DNA of 64,000 bases from contig CAZURR010000001.1 of NCBI GenBank assembly GCA_964622715.1, forward strand, positions 1 to 64,000. The letters run 5' to 3'. Positions 1 to 8,771 of this stretch are shown piece after piece. Source of the stretch: Hyphomicrobium_A sp964622715. GTDB taxonomy: Bacteria > Pseudomonadota > Alphaproteobacteria > Rhizobiales > Hyphomicrobiaceae. Within the stretch, counting starts at the first letter, position 1. Each line of letters begins with the position of its first letter. The translations under genes were made by a program, and so were the position numbers. Under the pieces are notes generated by a model. It was given only the letters and a program-made list of their open reading frames with translations, did not search any database and was not told where the DNA came from.

Positions 1-542
1 GGCGCACCGGGCGCGCAGGCAAAGAAGGCTTCTCTGCCTCGCTGGTGACGACCGAAGAGCTCAAGTCCCTCAAAGACATCGAGAAAATGCTAGGCGTGCC
101 GGCGGAGTGGATTGGCGATGCGCCAACCGAGCAGGACTATGCCGACGCTGGCAAGAAACGCCATCGCGGCGGCCGTGGGGCTGGACGCGGGGGTGCACGG
201 GGCGGCGACGCATCACGCGACCCGCGTCCGGGCGATCGAAGTGGTCGGCGTGGCCAACGGCGCGGCCCTGCATCGGTGGCTAAGCGCCAAGAGCCGCAGC
301 CTGAGCTGCAAGAGCGGCGCGCAGCAGAGAAACAAGCCCCTGAGCAAAATGCCCAACGCACAGCCAAGACGACACGACCTGAGCGTACCCGTGAAAGGTG
401 CACGGCTCCACATGGTCAGAAACCGAAACCCACTCGCGTGCGCGACCGGCCGGCCCAGTCATCAGGTTCAGGCTTTGCCGACAACGTCCCCGCCTTTCTG
501 CGCAATCCCATTCGCCGGCCGACAAAGATCGCGAGTGAGTAA
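1..542 (+). CDS. DEAD-box RNA helicase (RhlE-like), C-terminal part, cut by window start
   Basis: The reading frame is open from base 3. Its first residues, RTGRAGKEG, are the end of helicase motif VI (HRIGRTGRAG), which contacts ATP and RNA. The next stretch (SLVTTEELKSLKDIEKML) is typical of the end of the second RecA domain of RhlE-type helicases. About 120 residues of low-complexity Arg/Gly/Pro/Gln-rich tail follow, a basic extension common on these enzymes and thought to bind RNA. About 179 residues are visible; the ATP-binding domain lies outside the window. The product would act in the cytoplasm in RNA unwinding, ribosome assembly or RNA decay. The family call is firm; the exact paralog is inferred. 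Confidence 0.88.
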   Translation, partial: RTGRAGKEGFSASLVTTEELKSLKDIEKMLGVPAEWIGDAPTEQDYADAGKKRHRGGRGAGRGGARGGDASRDPRPGDRSGRRGQRRGPASVAKRQEPQPELQERRAAEKQAPEQNAQRTAKTTRPERTRERCTAPHGQKPKPTRVRDRPAQSSGSGFADNVPAFLRNPIRRPTKIASE

Positions 543-587
543 GTAAGGCGTTGTTGTGTTTTGGCAATGAGCCGCGATTTTGTGCTG

Positions 588-1151
588 TCAGGTTCCCTGC
601 TTCGACCGGTCTTGAACCATCCGCATGAGCACATCGTCGCGACGGCCGAAGTGGTGCCAAAGGGCGACGGCGGTGTGCACGGTGACAAGTGCAATCAGCG
701 TGAAAGCCAAGATCTCATGCACCTCCTCGAGCAGCTCGTGCAAGGATGAGCCCGCCGTTACGAGCTGGGGCATGTCGATGAGGCCGAACATCTTGATACC
801 GACGGGCGTGCGGTAACTGCCTGCAAGCATCCAGCCGGCGAGCACGGTGGCGAACGTCACCGCATATAGCAACCAATGCGCAGAACGCGCGGCAAGCTTT
901 TGCCAGTCTGGCATGCCTGGAGGCTCACCGGGAACCTGGTTCGTCAGCCGCCAAGCAAGCCTCAAGACCATGAGCGCAAGGATGCTGATCCCAATCGAAG
1001 CGTGAATGCCGTGGTAGAAGGCCCGCTCACTGCGCTGGGGCACTTCCGACATCCACAGCCCGAAGCTGAACTGTACGAGAACCATTAGCGCAATGACCCA
1101 ATGAAAGGTGCGCGCCGGCCAGCCCCAGCTGTCGCTCGTGTTCCCGATCAT
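588..1151 (-). CDS. Cytochrome b561 family membrane protein
   Basis: A 187-residue integral membrane protein with four hydrophobic segments and histidines placed as in the b561 family. It opens with WGWPARTFHWVIALMV, where an RxxHW motif enters helix 1. Further histidines lie in YHGIHASIG and near the end in LLEEVHEILAF and VTVHTAVALWHHF. These would ligate two b-type hemes that carry electrons across the inner membrane. I chose the ATG at 1151 because GGGGAAGAA lies just upstream; the open frame could be extended 27 residues further. The gene is convergent with the helicase and follows the suf operon on the same strand. The electron donor and acceptor cannot be told from sequence. Confidence 0.87.
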   Translation of the reverse strand: MIGNTSDSWGWPARTFHWVIALMVLVQFSFGLWMSEVPQRSERAFYHGIHASIGISILALMVLRLAWRLTNQVPGEPPGMPDWQKLAARSAHWLLYAVTFATVLAGWMLAGSYRTPVGIKMFGLIDMPQLVTAGSSLHELLEEVHEILAFTLIALVTVHTAVALWHHFGRRDDVLMRMVQDRSKQGT

Positions 1152-1234
1152 GCGAACTTCTTCCCCACGTTGCTGACTCAGCTGTCCCCAATAGCGCACT
1201 GTTAAGTTGGCAATTTGCGACCCGCCGGCCAATC

Positions 1235-1720
1235 CTACTTCTTTCTAACTCTAATCTGCTTTCCCATTTTGCCTTTGAGAGCCGGCTTACCGGTCTTGAC
1301 GCGCTTCGGTTTTGCCGCTGCGGCGCGCTGCGCCACACCAAGCGCGATGCGCGCCCAGGCGACCATCTCATCAGGGTCGTCCAGTAATCGCTCCGGGATG
1401 CGCCAGTATGACATTGCAACGGTTCGGCCGCCGCCTTCATAGACAAAGGGCCCGAGTCCCTCCGCCTCAAAGTTGCGCTTCGTTTCATCATTGGCTTTGA
1501 GATAGAGCGTGTCATCCGCGATGAGACCGAACATCACGCCATCGGCGTAAATTCCAGCACCGCCGAACATGCGGCGCATGCTTACAGGCCCAAGCCCGTG
1601 CATGGAGTCCTTGAGTAGTTCGACGAAACCTTCGCTGGCACTTATGGGTGCTAGTCGTTCTGTGTAGCTGAATCCGTGTCGGTCGACGGTACCAGGTTCA
1701 CGCTCTCGCCGCACCCGCAT
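1235..1720 (-). CDS. TfoX N-terminal domain protein
   Basis: A 161-residue protein whose central part matches the TfoX/Sxy N-terminal fold: a short helix (FVELLKDSMHGLG), then SMRRMFGGAGIYADGVMFGLI and DTLYLKAND. A Lys/Arg-rich tail follows. TfoX in gammaproteobacteria is a competence co-activator; in alphaproteobacteria the domain usually stands alone with unknown role. Between the ATG at 1720 (or GTG at 1714) and the domain core I found no other ATG, GTG or TTG. The gene therefore overlaps the 3' end of the upstream A-type carrier gene by about 70 bases, which is unusual. AGCAGGG upstream of 1720 is a plausible ribosome-binding site. It is the last gene of the suf operon. Confidence 0.78.
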   Translation of the reverse strand: MRVRREREPGTVDRHGFSYTERLAPISASEGFVELLKDSMHGLGPVSMRRMFGGAGIYADGVMFGLIADDTLYLKANDETKRNFEAEGLGPFVYEGGGRTVAMSYWRIPERLLDDPDEMVAWARIALGVAQRAAAAKPKRVKTGKPALKGKMGKQIRVRKK

Positions 1721-2037
1721 GAGCCCTGCTGGTTCGGGTTATTGAACACGAACTGGCTGGCAAGTTTGTCCGACTTGTAATCCATCTCGGTGCCGAGCAA
1801 ATACATGATTGCCGCTGGCTCAATCAAAAGCACCGCGCCTTGATCCTCCACGACCTCATCGTGCGGCCCCTTCGCCTCGGCCACGGTCATGGTGTACTCC
1901 ATCCCAGCGCAGCCGCCCTTCTTGATGCCGACGCGCAAACCCAACGCCCCAGGGTGCGCTGCCATGAGATCGCGAACGCGCGTGGCGGCGGCCTCTGTCA
2001 GCTTCACGACTTTGGGCATCATGTGTAGGGTCGGCAT
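1651..2037 (-). CDS. sufA: A-type iron-sulfur carrier (SufA/ErpA/HesB family)
   Basis: A 128-residue HesB/IscA-family protein that takes a nascent Fe-S cluster from the SufBCD scaffold and passes it to apo-proteins in the cytoplasm. The three conserved cysteines are present: Cys43 in KKGGCAGMEYTM and the C-terminal pair in QGSCGCGES. The ATG at 2037 has AGGTAG about 8 bases upstream. It is the second-last gene of the suf operon and its 3' end overlaps the TfoX-domain gene. The family is certain; SufA versus ErpA cannot be settled by eye, and the symbol follows the operon context. Confidence 0.9.
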   Translation of the reverse strand: MPTLHMMPKVVKLTEAAATRVRDLMAAHPGALGLRVGIKKGGCAGMEYTMTVAEAKGPHDEVVEDQGAVLLIEPAAIMYLLGTEMDYKSDKLASQFVFNNPNQQGSCGCGESVNLVPSTDTDSATQND

Positions 2038-2113
2038 ATCGATCTACCTGGCAACGTGTTGACTGCTCATATAGGGAAACGCTCCACGATTGCGAAGACT
2101 TGCAAGTTTAGAA

Positions 2114-2524
2114 TTAGAACATGTTAAGGGCAAACTGTGCCTCTTCCGACATGCGGCTCATATCCCAGGGCGGATCGAAGGTCATATTGACCGTGGTATT
2201 GCTAACGCCGGGCACCGCGTTGACCGCATTCTCCACCCATTTGGGCATCTCACCGGCGACCGGGCATGCTGGCGCCGTCAGTGTCATTGTGATCGTGACG
2301 CCCGACTTGGCGTCAATGGCGATGTCGTAAATGAGCCCCAGCTCGTAAATGTCGGCGGGTATCTCAGGGTCATACACCGTCTTTAAAGCCGCAACGATGT
2401 CATCATGCAGACGTTCACACTCCTCGAGTGAAGGCTTGGAGCCAGCCGCCGGCGCCATCACCTTGTCCTCGGTGATTGCTGCAGCTTCCGGTCGCTGATC
2501 CTGCTCTACGGGCTTGCCTTCCAT
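2114..2524 (-). CDS. sufT: SUF system assembly protein SufT (MIP18/DUF59 family)
   Basis: A 136-residue protein with the DUF59/MIP18 core: a helix (DDIVAALKTVYDPEIPADIY), then LGLIYDI and a beta hairpin ending in TLTAPACPVAGEMP, where the conserved Cys sits. The C-terminal part TVNMTFDPPWDMSRMSEEA is typical of the SufT/YitW subfamily. SufT-type proteins support Fe-S maturation, mainly of more demanding targets, and are widely found in suf operons. The first 30 residues are polar and unlike the core. The gene starts 13 bases after the sufS stop and belongs to the same transcription unit. Confidence 0.88.
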   Translation of the reverse strand: MEGKPVEQDQRPEAAAITEDKVMAPAAGSKPSLEECERLHDDIVAALKTVYDPEIPADIYELGLIYDIAIDAKSGVTITMTLTAPACPVAGEMPKWVENAVNAVPGVSNTTVNMTFDPPWDMSRMSEEAQFALNMF

Positions 2525-2537
2525 CGTCTACTCCAGT

Positions 2538-3839
2538 CTAAGTGAACAACTCTTGGGCTCGTTTCAGCGCGTCAACCAACGCATCCACTTCCTGCATTGT
2601 GTTGTACATTCCAAAGGATGCCCGGCACACGGCGGTGACGCCCAGCCGCTCCATTAACGGCTGTGCGCAGTGGTGGCCGGCACGTACAGCCACACCAGAA
2701 CGATCGATGATCGTTGAGATGTCGTGCGGGTGCAGGCCATCCATCGTGAACGATACGATGGCACCCTTTCCGGGCGCCGTGCCGTAAATTTTTAACCAGA
2801 GCAGCTCGGCAAGGCGCGCGTGGGCATAGGTGCGCAACTCCGCCTCATGTTGCGCGATGCTGTCGCGACCGACCTGCATCATATAGTTGAGCCCTGCACC
2901 CAGCCCGATCGCCTCGACGATGGGCGGTGTGCCAGCTTCGAACTTCTGCGGCAGCTTTCCGTAGCTGATTTGATCAACGGCCACGGACTCGATCATCTGC
3001 CCGCCGCCCTGGTACGGCGGCATGGCGTTGAGAAGCTCCGATTTGGCGTAGAGCACGCCGATGCCGGTGGGACCATACGTCTTGTGCCCGGTGAAAATGT
3101 AAAAGTCACAGTCTAGATCCTGGACATCGACGCCCATGTGAACTGCCGACTGGCTGCCGTCGACCAGCACGGGGATGCCTCGCGCATGCGCCAACCGCAC
3201 AACTTCCTTTATGGGAACCAGCGTACCCAGCACATTCGACATATGCGTGATGGCGACAATCTTGGTGCGCGGCGTCAATAGGCGCTCGAACTCGTCAAGC
3301 AGGAGCTCTCCGTTCGCCCCAATGGGCGCCCATTTCAGCACAGCACCATTGCGCTCGCGCAGGAAATGCCAGGGCACGATATTAGAGTGGTGCTCCATGA
3401 TTGAGAGCACGATCTCGTCGTCCTCACCGATTTGAGCCATGCGCCCAAACGAGTCGGCAACAAGGTTGATCGCTTCGGTGGCGTTGCGCGCAAAAATGAT
3501 CTCATCCGCGCTCGGCGCGTTGAGGAAGCGCCGCGCCGTCTCACGCGCCTCCTCGTATTTTGTCGTTGCGACGTTGGAAAGATAGTGCAAGCCGCGATGT
3601 ACGTTTGCGTAGTCGAAGCGATAGACGTGGTCCATCGACTCGATCACCGTGCGCGGCTTTTGAGCCGAGGCAGCGTTATCGAGGTAGACGAGCGGCTTGC
3701 CATAAACCTCGCGATAGAGAATCGGGAAGTCGGCCCGGATGCGCTCTACATCGTATGCTGAACCCGTCGACGCGCCAAAAGGAACGCTCCGCGGAGCCGA
3801 TCCTTCGCCCTCGTCTTTCCTGCGGGCCTTCGTGTCCAT
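2538..3839 (-). CDS. sufS: Cysteine desulfurase SufS (group II)
   Basis: A 433-residue PLP enzyme that removes sulfur from cysteine for Fe-S cluster building. The PLP lysine is about Lys253 in FTGHKTYGPTGIG. The PLP-ring histidine lies in SIMEHHSNIVPW. The catalytic cysteine is about Cys391 in RAGHHCAQPLMERLG; its short loop marks group II desulfurases, which normally need a SufE or SufU partner. No sufE is seen here. The ATG at 3839 overlaps the sufD stop (TGATG) and has AAGGGGAC upstream; a GTG three bases earlier is possible. Overlap with sufD implies coupled translation. Confidence 0.96.
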   Translation of the reverse strand: MDTKARRKDEGEGSAPRSVPFGASTGSAYDVERIRADFPILYREVYGKPLVYLDNAASAQKPRTVIESMDHVYRFDYANVHRGLHYLSNVATTKYEEARETARRFLNAPSADEIIFARNATEAINLVADSFGRMAQIGEDDEIVLSIMEHHSNIVPWHFLRERNGAVLKWAPIGANGELLLDEFERLLTPRTKIVAITHMSNVLGTLVPIKEVVRLAHARGIPVLVDGSQSAVHMGVDVQDLDCDFYIFTGHKTYGPTGIGVLYAKSELLNAMPPYQGGGQMIESVAVDQISYGKLPQKFEAGTPPIVEAIGLGAGLNYMMQVGRDSIAQHEAELRTYAHARLAELLWLKIYGTAPGKGAIVSFTMDGLHPHDISTIIDRSGVAVRAGHHCAQPLMERLGVTAVCRASFGMYNTMQEVDALVDALKRAQELFT

Positions 3840-5179
3840 CACGTCCCCTTTGCCGATCCGCCCTCAGCAAGCCACCGGCGCGCGAGTTCTGCAAGCGCTT
3901 CGCGGATATCTTCGCGCTCTACCTTTTCGATCGCTTCTCCAATAAACGATTCGATGAGCAGAGAGCGAGCTTGCGCCTCGGCAATGCCGCGCGATCGGCA
4001 ATAAAACAATAGATCCTCGTCGAGATCGACGCAGGTGCTGCCGTGACCGCACACAACATCGTCGGCGTAGATTTCCAACTCCGGCTTGGAGTCGAACTCG
4101 GCATCCGGCGACAGCATCAGCACCTGTGCCATTTGCTTGCCGTCGGTTTTCTGGGCATCTGGCTGCACGATCACCTTGCCCTGGAACACGCCGCGTCCGT
4201 GATCTTCCAGCACACCCTTGAACAACTCGCGGCTGGTGCAGCGCGGCACGGCATGGTCGACGAATAGGGTCGTATCGATGTGCTGGTTCTCGCGCGCCAG
4301 AAACGTTCCCGATAGGTCAAACTGGGCGTTCTCGCCCTTGAAGGTTACGCCAATCTGGTTGCGTACAAGCTTGCAGCCCGAAGTGAAATGGAAGCCGTTA
4401 TAGGTCGCCTGCGCTCCAAGATCGACGAGCCAATTTGCCAGGTGCGTCCCATTTGCAGCGTCGATCGTGCACTTCACATGCGCAACAGACGCGCCCTCGC
4501 CGACCGAAATTTTCGTCGCCATGTTTTCCTGTCCACCCTGTGACGCTCCTGAAAGCGTCACAAAGGCTTCGATGAGCGTCACTTTAGCGCCTTTGCCTAT
4601 GGTGACCACGTTACGTGCGGCCGCAAAGCAAGGCTCTGTCCCGGCACGCACAAAGATGAGCACCAAAGGCTTGTTGAGCTTGGCCTTATCCGCGATGCGC
4701 ACCACGGCACCGTCGGTCGCGTAAGCCGCATTCAAGGCCAGAACGGGATCGTCATCACGGCCCTCCACGTTGAGGAGCGCGGCAGCGGTGGGCGACGACA
4801 GGGCTTCCGCCAGCGACGCAACGTCCGCATCCTTCTCAGCACCCAACTTCGACAAGTCTTTGCGGTAGGCACCGTTGACGAACACCACATGGTGCGCGTC
4901 AATTGCAGCCAACGGTCCGAGCGCTGCGGTCACGTCAGCCGCCTTTACCGGCGTCTTATTGGCGGTGCTAAGCGGCAGCGCCTCCTTCAACGCGTTGCGC
5001 AAATCGGTATATTTCCACGCCTCGACCCGCCGATTTGGCAAACCCAGCGCCCCGAAACGCCCGATCGCGGCATCGCGCACTTCGCGCACGGCCGCCCCAC
5101 CGGGGAGCTCATGCTCCACGGCCGCAAAGTTTTCGGTGAGCGCCTGCTCCACCTTGGTTTTCATTACCGCTACGTTCAT
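3839..5179 (-). CDS. sufD: Fe-S cluster assembly protein SufD
   Basis: A 446-residue subunit of the SufBC2D scaffold. The N-terminal helical part carries GLPNRRVEAWKYTDL, the signature region of SufD. The C-terminal half is the right-handed beta-helix shared with SufB (VDHAVPRCTSRELFKGVLEDHGRGVFQG), followed by DVVCGHGSTCVDLDEDLLFYCRSRGI and a helical end. The ATG at 5179 begins a sequence typical of the family; upstream in-frame sequence overlaps sufC and is not SufD-like. Its ATG shares one base with the stop of a 36-codon micro-ORF that fills the sufC-sufD gap. Confidence 0.95.
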   Translation of the reverse strand: MNVAVMKTKVEQALTENFAAVEHELPGGAAVREVRDAAIGRFGALGLPNRRVEAWKYTDLRNALKEALPLSTANKTPVKAADVTAALGPLAAIDAHHVVFVNGAYRKDLSKLGAEKDADVASLAEALSSPTAAALLNVEGRDDDPVLALNAAYATDGAVVRIADKAKLNKPLVLIFVRAGTEPCFAAARNVVTIGKGAKVTLIEAFVTLSGASQGGQENMATKISVGEGASVAHVKCTIDAANGTHLANWLVDLGAQATYNGFHFTSGCKLVRNQIGVTFKGENAQFDLSGTFLARENQHIDTTLFVDHAVPRCTSRELFKGVLEDHGRGVFQGKVIVQPDAQKTDGKQMAQVLMLSPDAEFDSKPELEIYADDVVCGHGSTCVDLDEDLLFYCRSRGIAEAQARSLLIESFIGEAIEKVEREDIREALAELARRWLAEGGSAKGT

Positions 5180-5289
5180 TATGCGCCTCCCAGCGCCACG
5201 TTTTGCCGCGCCGGCGCACCGTTCTCCACCGGCTGATCTACGTCGTCGTGAACTCGAGAGCCCGCGCCAATCGGCAACTTGGCTTCCAT
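5179..5289 (-). CDS. Putative 36-residue micro-ORF between sufC and sufD
   Basis: A short frame not recognised as any family. It starts with ATG at 5289, two bases after the sufC stop, and ends with TAA sharing one base with the sufD ATG (TAATG). The peptide begins MEAKLPIGAGSRV and ends NVALGGA; it is hydrophilic and has no signal or membrane segment. GAGGAAG lies about 10 bases upstream inside the sufC end. The exact fit between two coupled genes suggests either a translated coupling peptide or a remnant of a SufD N-terminal extension. Its reality as a stable product is unproven. Confidence 0.4.
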   Translation of the reverse strand: MEAKLPIGAGSRVHDDVDQPVENGAPARQNVALGGA

Positions 5290-5291
5290 GC

Positions 5292-6047
5292 TCACGCTGC
5301 TTCCTCTTGGAATTCCGCGTAACCTGATTTCTCCAGATCGAGCGCAAGATCGGCATCGCCCGACTTGCGGATCTTGCCGTTGGCCAGCACGTGTACACGA
5401 TCTGGCACAATGTAATTCAGAAGGCGTTGGTAGTGCGTAATGACCAGCATGGCGCGGTCCTTAGATCGCATCGTATTGACGCCTTCAGCGACGATACGAA
5501 GCGCGTCGATATCAAGACCCGAATCGGTCTCGTCCATCACGCACAGCGACGGCTCTAGAACTTCCATCTGCAAGATTTCGGAGCGCTTCTTCTCGCCGCC
5601 CGAAAAACCGACATTCACCGACCGTTTAAGCATCTCCATGTTGATGTTGAGCTTTTGAGCCTTGATCTTCACGAGCTTCAAGAACTCCGGCGTCGTCAGC
5701 TCACTTTCGTTGCGGGCCTTGCGAACGGCATTGAGCGCGGCGCGCATGAAGGTGACGCCGGCCACACCGGGAATCTCAACCGGATATTGGAAGGCAAGAA
5801 ACACACCCTTAGCGGCGCGCTCGTCCGGCTCCATGTCCAACAAGCTTTCGCCATTCCACAGGATGTCGCCCTTGGTGACCTCGTAGTCGGCACGGCCCGC
5901 GAGCACATAGGCGAGCGTTGACTTGCCCGACCCATTGGGGCCCATGATCGCGTGCACTTCTCCCTTAGGGACCTTGAGCGAGAGCCCTTTGAGGATCTCA
6001 CGTTCCTCGTCCTCAATCTTTACGTGCAAATCTTTTATTTCGAGCAT
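5292..6047 (-). CDS. sufC: Fe-S assembly ATPase SufC
   Basis: A 251-residue ABC-type ATPase that powers the SufBC2D scaffold. Walker A is GPNGSGKST at residues 36-44, the signature FSGGEKKR at about 148-155 and Walker B in LCVMDETDSGLD. The spacing and the EKKR variant of the signature are characteristic of SufC rather than of transporters, and no membrane partner is nearby. The ATG at 6047 follows sufB by about 100 bases; a micro-ORF and sufD follow almost without gap. Confidence 0.97.
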   Translation of the reverse strand: MLEIKDLHVKIEDEEREILKGLSLKVPKGEVHAIMGPNGSGKSTLAYVLAGRADYEVTKGDILWNGESLLDMEPDERAAKGVFLAFQYPVEIPGVAGVTFMRAALNAVRKARNESELTTPEFLKLVKIKAQKLNINMEMLKRSVNVGFSGGEKKRSEILQMEVLEPSLCVMDETDSGLDIDALRIVAEGVNTMRSKDRAMLVITHYQRLLNYIVPDRVHVLANGKIRKSGDADLALDLEKSGYAEFQEEAA

Positions 6048-6150
6048 TCTCTACTCCGCTTGATTCCAACGCCTCATAATCACATTCGTTTTTGTTATTC
6101 GCTCCGGCCCCAACGCCAGCGCCACTCTCCGTCGGTCATAACCCGTTCCG

Positions 6151-7620
6151 TTATCCCACTGATCCTTCCAGCGAGATGCCAATGAGCTTCTGCGTCTCGG
6201 CCATGAACTCCATCGGAAGCTTCTGCAAAACGTCGCGTACAAAGCCGTTGACGACGAGTGCCACCGCTTCCTCTTCCGAAAGTCCGCGCTGCCGGCAGTA
6301 AAACAGCGTGTCATCAGAGATCTTCGACGTCGTCGCCTCGTGCTCGAAGTGGGCGGTGGAATTCTTTGCCTCGATGTAGGGCACCGTGTGCGCACCGCAT
6401 TTGTCGCCAATCAGCAGCGAGTCGCAGTTGGTGAAGTTTCGCACACCCGTCGCCTTGCGGTGCGCCGAGACGAGGCCGCGATAGGTATTCTGCGAGAACC
6501 CGGCCGCGATGCCCTTGGAGATGATACGGCTCGACGAGTTCTTGCCGAGATGTATCATCTTCGTGCCACTGTCGATCTGCTGATAGCCGTTGGACACCGC
6601 GATTGAATAGAACTCGCCACTCGAATTGTCGCCGCGCAAAATGCAGCTGGGGTATTTCCAAGTGATCGCGGAGCCGGTCTCGACCTGGGTCCAGCTGATT
6701 TTCGAGTTCTTGCCGCGACAATCGCCACGTTTGGTGACAAAGTTAAAGATGCCACCCTTGCCGTCCTTGTCGCCTGGGTACCAATTCTGCACGGTGGAAT
6801 ACTTGATCTCTGCGTTGTCGAGTGCAATCAGCTCGACCACGGCGGCGTGCAACTGGTTCTCGTCGCGCATCGGCGCCGTACAGCCTTCGAGATAGGAAAC
6901 GTACGAACCCTTTTCCGCGATGATGAGCGTGCGCTCGAATTGCCCAGTGTCCTTCTCGTTGATGCGGAAGTATGTGGATAGCTCCATGGGACAGCGCACG
7001 CCTTCCGGGACGTACACAAACGAGCCGTCGGAGAACACAGCCGAGTTGAGCGCGGCGTAGAAGTTGTCGCCCTGCGGCACAACCGAGCCGAGGTACTTCT
7101 TGATCAGCTCGGGATGCTCGCGGATCGCTTCGGAGATCGAGCAGAAGATCACGCCGGCCCTGGCTAGCTCGTCTTTAAAGGTTGTGACGACGGAAACGCT
7201 GTCGAACACGGCATCAACGGCGACGCGCGCGCCCTTCACGCCCGCAAGCACCTCCTGCTCTTTGAGTGAAATTCCCAGCTTCTCGTAAGTCGCAAGCAGT
7301 TCTGGGTCGACCTCATCCAGCGACGTCGGTCCCTCCGTCGATTTCGGAGCGGCGTAGTAGTAGAGATCGTCAAAGTCGATCTTGGGATATTTGACGTTCG
7401 CCCACGTCGGCTCGATCATACCCCGCCAGCGACGGAAGGATTCCAGCCGCCACTCCAGCATCCACTCGGGCTCGCCCTTCTTCTCCGAGATGAAGCGCAC
7501 GATGTCCTCGTTGAGGCCCTTCGGTGCCTTCACCGTGTCGATCGTGGTCTCGAAACCGTACTTGTACTGGTCGACGTCGATCTTCCTGACGTGCTCGATC
7601 GTCTCTTGAACTGCTGCCAT
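6151..7620 (-). CDS. sufB: Fe-S cluster assembly scaffold SufB
   Basis: A 489-residue SufB, the subunit on which the cluster is built with SufC and SufD. Diagnostic stretches include VYVPEGVRCPMELSTYFRIN, YLEGCTAPMRDENQLHAAVV, NFVTKRGDCRGKNSKISWTQ and SDDTLFYCRQRGLSEEEAVA. The ATG at 7620 has AAAGGGTG upstream; a TTG directly before it is an unlikely start. The gene follows the IscS-like desulfurase by about 20 bases. The 103 bases between sufB and sufC contain no gene that I can see. Confidence 0.97.
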   Translation of the reverse strand: MAAVQETIEHVRKIDVDQYKYGFETTIDTVKAPKGLNEDIVRFISEKKGEPEWMLEWRLESFRRWRGMIEPTWANVKYPKIDFDDLYYYAAPKSTEGPTSLDEVDPELLATYEKLGISLKEQEVLAGVKGARVAVDAVFDSVSVVTTFKDELARAGVIFCSISEAIREHPELIKKYLGSVVPQGDNFYAALNSAVFSDGSFVYVPEGVRCPMELSTYFRINEKDTGQFERTLIIAEKGSYVSYLEGCTAPMRDENQLHAAVVELIALDNAEIKYSTVQNWYPGDKDGKGGIFNFVTKRGDCRGKNSKISWTQVETGSAITWKYPSCILRGDNSSGEFYSIAVSNGYQQIDSGTKMIHLGKNSSSRIISKGIAAGFSQNTYRGLVSAHRKATGVRNFTNCDSLLIGDKCGAHTVPYIEAKNSTAHFEHEATTSKISDDTLFYCRQRGLSEEEAVALVVNGFVRDVLQKLPMEFMAETQKLIGISLEGSVG

Positions 7621-7640
7621 CAATCACCCTTTCAATTCAT

Positions 7641-8771
7641 TCAGGCGGCGAGCGCCGCGCTGCCTGCAATCTTTTCCCAGGCCGCCAAAAAGACGGCGAT
7701 GTCTTCATCCTGAGTCTGCGGCCCGAGGCTCACGCGGATCGCCGAACGCGCCACCTCAGGTCCAAGCTTCATGGCTTCCAGCACATGGCTCGACCCAACC
7801 TTGCCTGACGAACATGCCGCGCCCGCACTCACCGCAATGCCTTCCAAGTCGAGCTTAATGACCAGTGTCTCGGCCAGCTTGCCGGGCAGGCCGATATAGG
7901 CCGTGTTGGCGAGACGAGGCGCGTCTCGGCCAAAGATCATCGCCGCCGGCGATGCGCGCTGCACGCCTTCTTCGAGTCGGGCGCGAAGCTTGGCCATGCG
8001 CGCTGCAACATTCTGCTCATTCGCTATAGCCTCTGCCGCCGCGCCGAAGCCGGCAATCCCAGAGGCATTCTCGGTTCCTCCACGGCGGCGGCGCTCCTGT
8101 CCGCCACCCTTGAGTAACGTCGGCAATTCAACACCATCGCTGACGACAAGTGCGCCGACACCGCGCGGCCCGCCGAGCTTATGGGCCGACAGCGAGAGCG
8201 CATCGACGCCGAGTTCTGCAAAGTCGACGGGAATGCGCCCGGGTGCCTGCACCGCGTCAGTGTGAACCATGACACCATGCTCACGCGCCAAGGCAGTCGC
8301 TTGCTCAACTGGTTGGATCACGCCGGTCTCGTTGTTCGCCATCATCAGCGTGAGCAGCGTGCGCTTCGAGGCTGCTCCCGAAGCAGCTAGCAGCTCGCTC
8401 AACCCATCGAGCTCGACAACACCGTTCGTTGAAACGTCTAGTTCGATGCGCTTGGCTCCCGACGCGGCAACCGGCGCAGTCACCGAGTCATGCTCGATGC
8501 TCGAAACTGCAATCGTGTCCCAACCTGCGGCCAGGACCCAGTTGTTGGCTTCTGTGGCGCCGCTGGTGAAGATAACCTCGCTTGGCCTTGCGTTGACGAT
8601 GCTGGCTACCTGATCGCGTGCATTTTCGATGATGGCGCGCGCGCGGCGACCGTCTGCGTGAACTGACGACGGGTTCCCAACCGCATCAAGTGCAGTCAGG
8701 ATGGCAGCATGCGCCTCACGCCGCAGCGGCACGGACGCATTGCAATCGAGGTATGTCCGCTTCGCCGTCAT
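7641..8771 (-). CDS. Cysteine desulfurase, NifS/IscS-like (group I)
   Basis: A 376-residue PLP-dependent desulfurase, the second in this operon besides SufS. The PLP lysine is about Lys198 in LSLSAHKLGGPRGVGAL. The catalytic cysteine is about Cys320 in SAGAACSSGKVGSSHVL, on the long loop that marks group I enzymes. Such a gene between the Rrf2 regulator and sufB is usual in rhizobial suf operons. The ATG at 8771 overlaps the regulator stop (ATGA), so translation is probably coupled. A longer in-frame extension upstream lies inside the regulator gene and is not conserved-looking. Confidence 0.93.
   Translation of the reverse strand: MTAKRTYLDCNASVPLRREAHAAILTALDAVGNPSSVHADGRRARAIIENARDQVASIVNARPSEVIFTSGATEANNWVLAAGWDTIAVSSIEHDSVTAPVAASGAKRIELDVSTNGVVELDGLSELLAASGAASKRTLLTLMMANNETGVIQPVEQATALAREHGVMVHTDAVQAPGRIPVDFAELGVDALSLSAHKLGGPRGVGALVVSDGVELPTLLKGGGQERRRRGGTENASGIAGFGAAAEAIANEQNVAARMAKLRARLEEGVQRASPAAMIFGRDAPRLANTAYIGLPGKLAETLVIKLDLEGIAVSAGAACSSGKVGSSHVLEAMKLGPEVARSAIRVSLGPQTQDEDIAVFLAAWEKIAGSAALAA

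Noticed and set aside
5180..5410. 77-residue N-terminal extension of SufD reading back into sufC
   Set aside because: The sequence is Arg/Ser-rich, unlike SufD, and overlaps the well-defined sufC end.
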